Of a stretch of DNA of 24,399 nt, positions 23,407-24,399 are shown in pieces (position 1 is the stretch's first letter; each line of letters opens with the position of its first letter). Location: NCBI GenBank assembly GCA_038521825.1, contig JBCBKL010000038.1:1-24399 (forward strand), written 5' to 3'. Source of the DNA: JBCBKL01 sp038521825. Its GTDB lineage: Bacteria > Pseudomonadota > Alphaproteobacteria > Rhodobacterales > Rhodobacteraceae. The notes under the pieces are model-generated. The model had not been told where the DNA came from. It saw nothing but the letters and a program-made list of their open reading frames with translations, and ran no database searches. Position numbers and translations under genes: made by a program.

Positions 23407-24399
23407 ATGTCCGATCAGGTTGTCACCCGGTTTGCCCCCTCTCCCACAGGCTATCTGCACATTGGCGGCGCGCGCACGGCGCTCTTCAATTGGCTTTATG
23501 CGCGGGGTCGCGGCGGCAAGTTCCTGTTGCGCATCGAGGACACGGACCGGGAGCGGTCGACCCCGGAAGCGACTGAGGCGATTCTCAAAGGCCTGACATG
23601 GCTGGGCCTTGATTGGGACGGCGAACCGATCAGCCAGTTCGCGCGCGCCGACCGCCATGCTGAGGTTGCGCACCAGCTTCTGGCCCAGGGCAAGGCCTAT
23701 AAATGCTTTGCCACACAAGAGGAAATCGCCGCTTTCCGCGAAATGGCACGGGCCGAGGGCAAATCAACCTTGTTCCGTTCGCCATGGCGTGATCGGACCG
23801 ATCATCCGAATGGACCATACGTGGTTCGCATCAAGGCCCCTCAGGACGACCAGACCGTGATCCGCGATCAGGTTCAGGGCGATGTCACCATCCGCAACGA
23901 TCAGCTTGACGACATGGTCCTGCTGCGCTCGGACGGCACGCCGGTCTACATGCTGGCCGTGGTGGTCGACGATCACGACATGGGCGTCACGCACGTGATC
24001 CGGGGGGACGATCACCTGAACAATGCGGCGCGGCAGATGATGATTTATGAGGCCATGGGATGGGACGTACCTGTCTGGGCGCATATTCCCCTGATCCACG
24101 GGCCTGACGGGAAAAAGCTGTCAAAGCGGCATGGAGCCCTTGGTGCGCAAGAATATCAGGCCATGGGATATCCGGCAGCGGGCATGCGAAATTATCTGGC
24201 GCGGCTCGGCTGGAGCCACGGGGACGACGAATTCTTTGACGATGAACAGGCCAAAGAATGGTTTGATTTCAACGGTATCGGGAAGAGCCCGGCGCGGTTT
24301 GACCTCAAGAAGCTCGAAAGCCTGTGCGGCCAGCATATCGCCACAGCCGATGAAAATCGAAGGGCGAAATCCCAAACCTTTCGGAAAAAAGCCCGGTCA
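23407..24399 (+). CDS. gltX: glutamyl-tRNA synthetase, N-terminal part
   Basis: Charges tRNA-Glu with glutamate. The window contains 331 codons without a stop and the gene runs off the right edge, where the full protein would be about 440-480 aa. It has the class I signature TRFAPSPTGYLHIGGARTALF (HIGH motif H18-G21), EDTDRERSTPEA, VYMLAVVVDDHDMGVTHVIRGDDH and the KMSKS-equivalent KLSKR at residues 237-241. AAAGG lies 12 nt before the ATG. The last 16-17 codons (after about 24348) are unusually rich in Arg, Lys and Gln and match the expected helix poorly. A non-discriminating synthetase that also charges tRNA-Gln is possible, since many alphaproteobacteria have two copies. Confidence 0.93.
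   Translation, partial: MSDQVVTRFAPSPTGYLHIGGARTALFNWLYARGRGGKFLLRIEDTDRERSTPEATEAILKGLTWLGLDWDGEPISQFARADRHAEVAHQLLAQGKAYKCFATQEEIAAFREMARAEGKSTLFRSPWRDRTDHPNGPYVVRIKAPQDDQTVIRDQVQGDVTIRNDQLDDMVLLRSDGTPVYMLAVVVDDHDMGVTHVIRGDDHLNNAARQMMIYEAMGWDVPVWAHIPLIHGPDGKKLSKRHGALGAQEYQAMGYPAAGMRNYLARLGWSHGDDEFFDDEQAKEWFDFNGIGKSPARFDLKKLESLCGQHIATADENRRAKSQTFRKKARS

Overview
This is about 24.4 kb of GC-rich chromosomal DNA from an alphaproteobacterium, most likely of the Rhodobacteraceae (Roseobacter/Rhodobacter lineage). The evidence is a long class II (B12-dependent) ribonucleotide reductase, a LexA gene with the alphaproteobacterial GAAC-N7-GAAC operator, the gene order trpGDC-moaC-moeA followed by lexA, comEC and gltX, and many 1-4 nt start/stop overlaps. 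Nearly everything is core housekeeping. I see no phage, transposase, CRISPR array, toxin-antitoxin or defence module.

Layout. 1-490 is gene-free but holds hairpins and a strong minus-strand terminator behind nrdJ. 491-4147 (-) is nrdJ, with a paired NrdR-box-like operator at 4322-4369. 4668-5138 (+) is a small lipoprotein, with a near-perfect dyad just upstream. 5155-5231 (-) is tRNA-Pro(UGG). 5276-6267 (-) is a coupled pair: a two-domain cold-shock protein and a DUF192 lipoprotein. pdxH (-) and fabI (+) are divergent. fabI, a LysE-type exporter and a Gpt-like phosphoribosyltransferase form a tight operon that ends in a 159-bp palindromic element. A class I/II aminotransferase follows, then ppiD-trpE with a 3-nt gap. 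A degenerate YibQ-type polysaccharide deacetylase (-) separates trpE from trpG. trpG-trpD-trpC-moaC-moeA is one translationally coupled operon joining tryptophan and molybdopterin synthesis.

19664-20550 is the least ordinary stretch. It holds a well-supported 67-aa secreted peptide gene (-), a 77-aa membrane protein gene (+) and a strong plus-strand intrinsic terminator with no obvious gene to serve. The terminator may end a long moeA 3' UTR that runs antisense to the peptide gene, or an unannotated small RNA. lexA follows, with a TTGACA promoter whose -10 lies inside its own SOS box. It converges on comEC (-), and the window ends inside gltX (+).

Functionally the window covers deoxynucleotide supply, fatty acid elongation, pyridoxal phosphate, purine salvage, tryptophan and molybdenum cofactor synthesis, envelope folding, SOS control, DNA uptake and tRNA charging. 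No clearly new multi-gene system is visible. The best leads for something undescribed are the palindromic element at 9042-9200, the orphan terminator at 20049-20085 with the overlapping peptide gene, and the dyad at 4574-4599. All calls come from reading the sequence without database searches.
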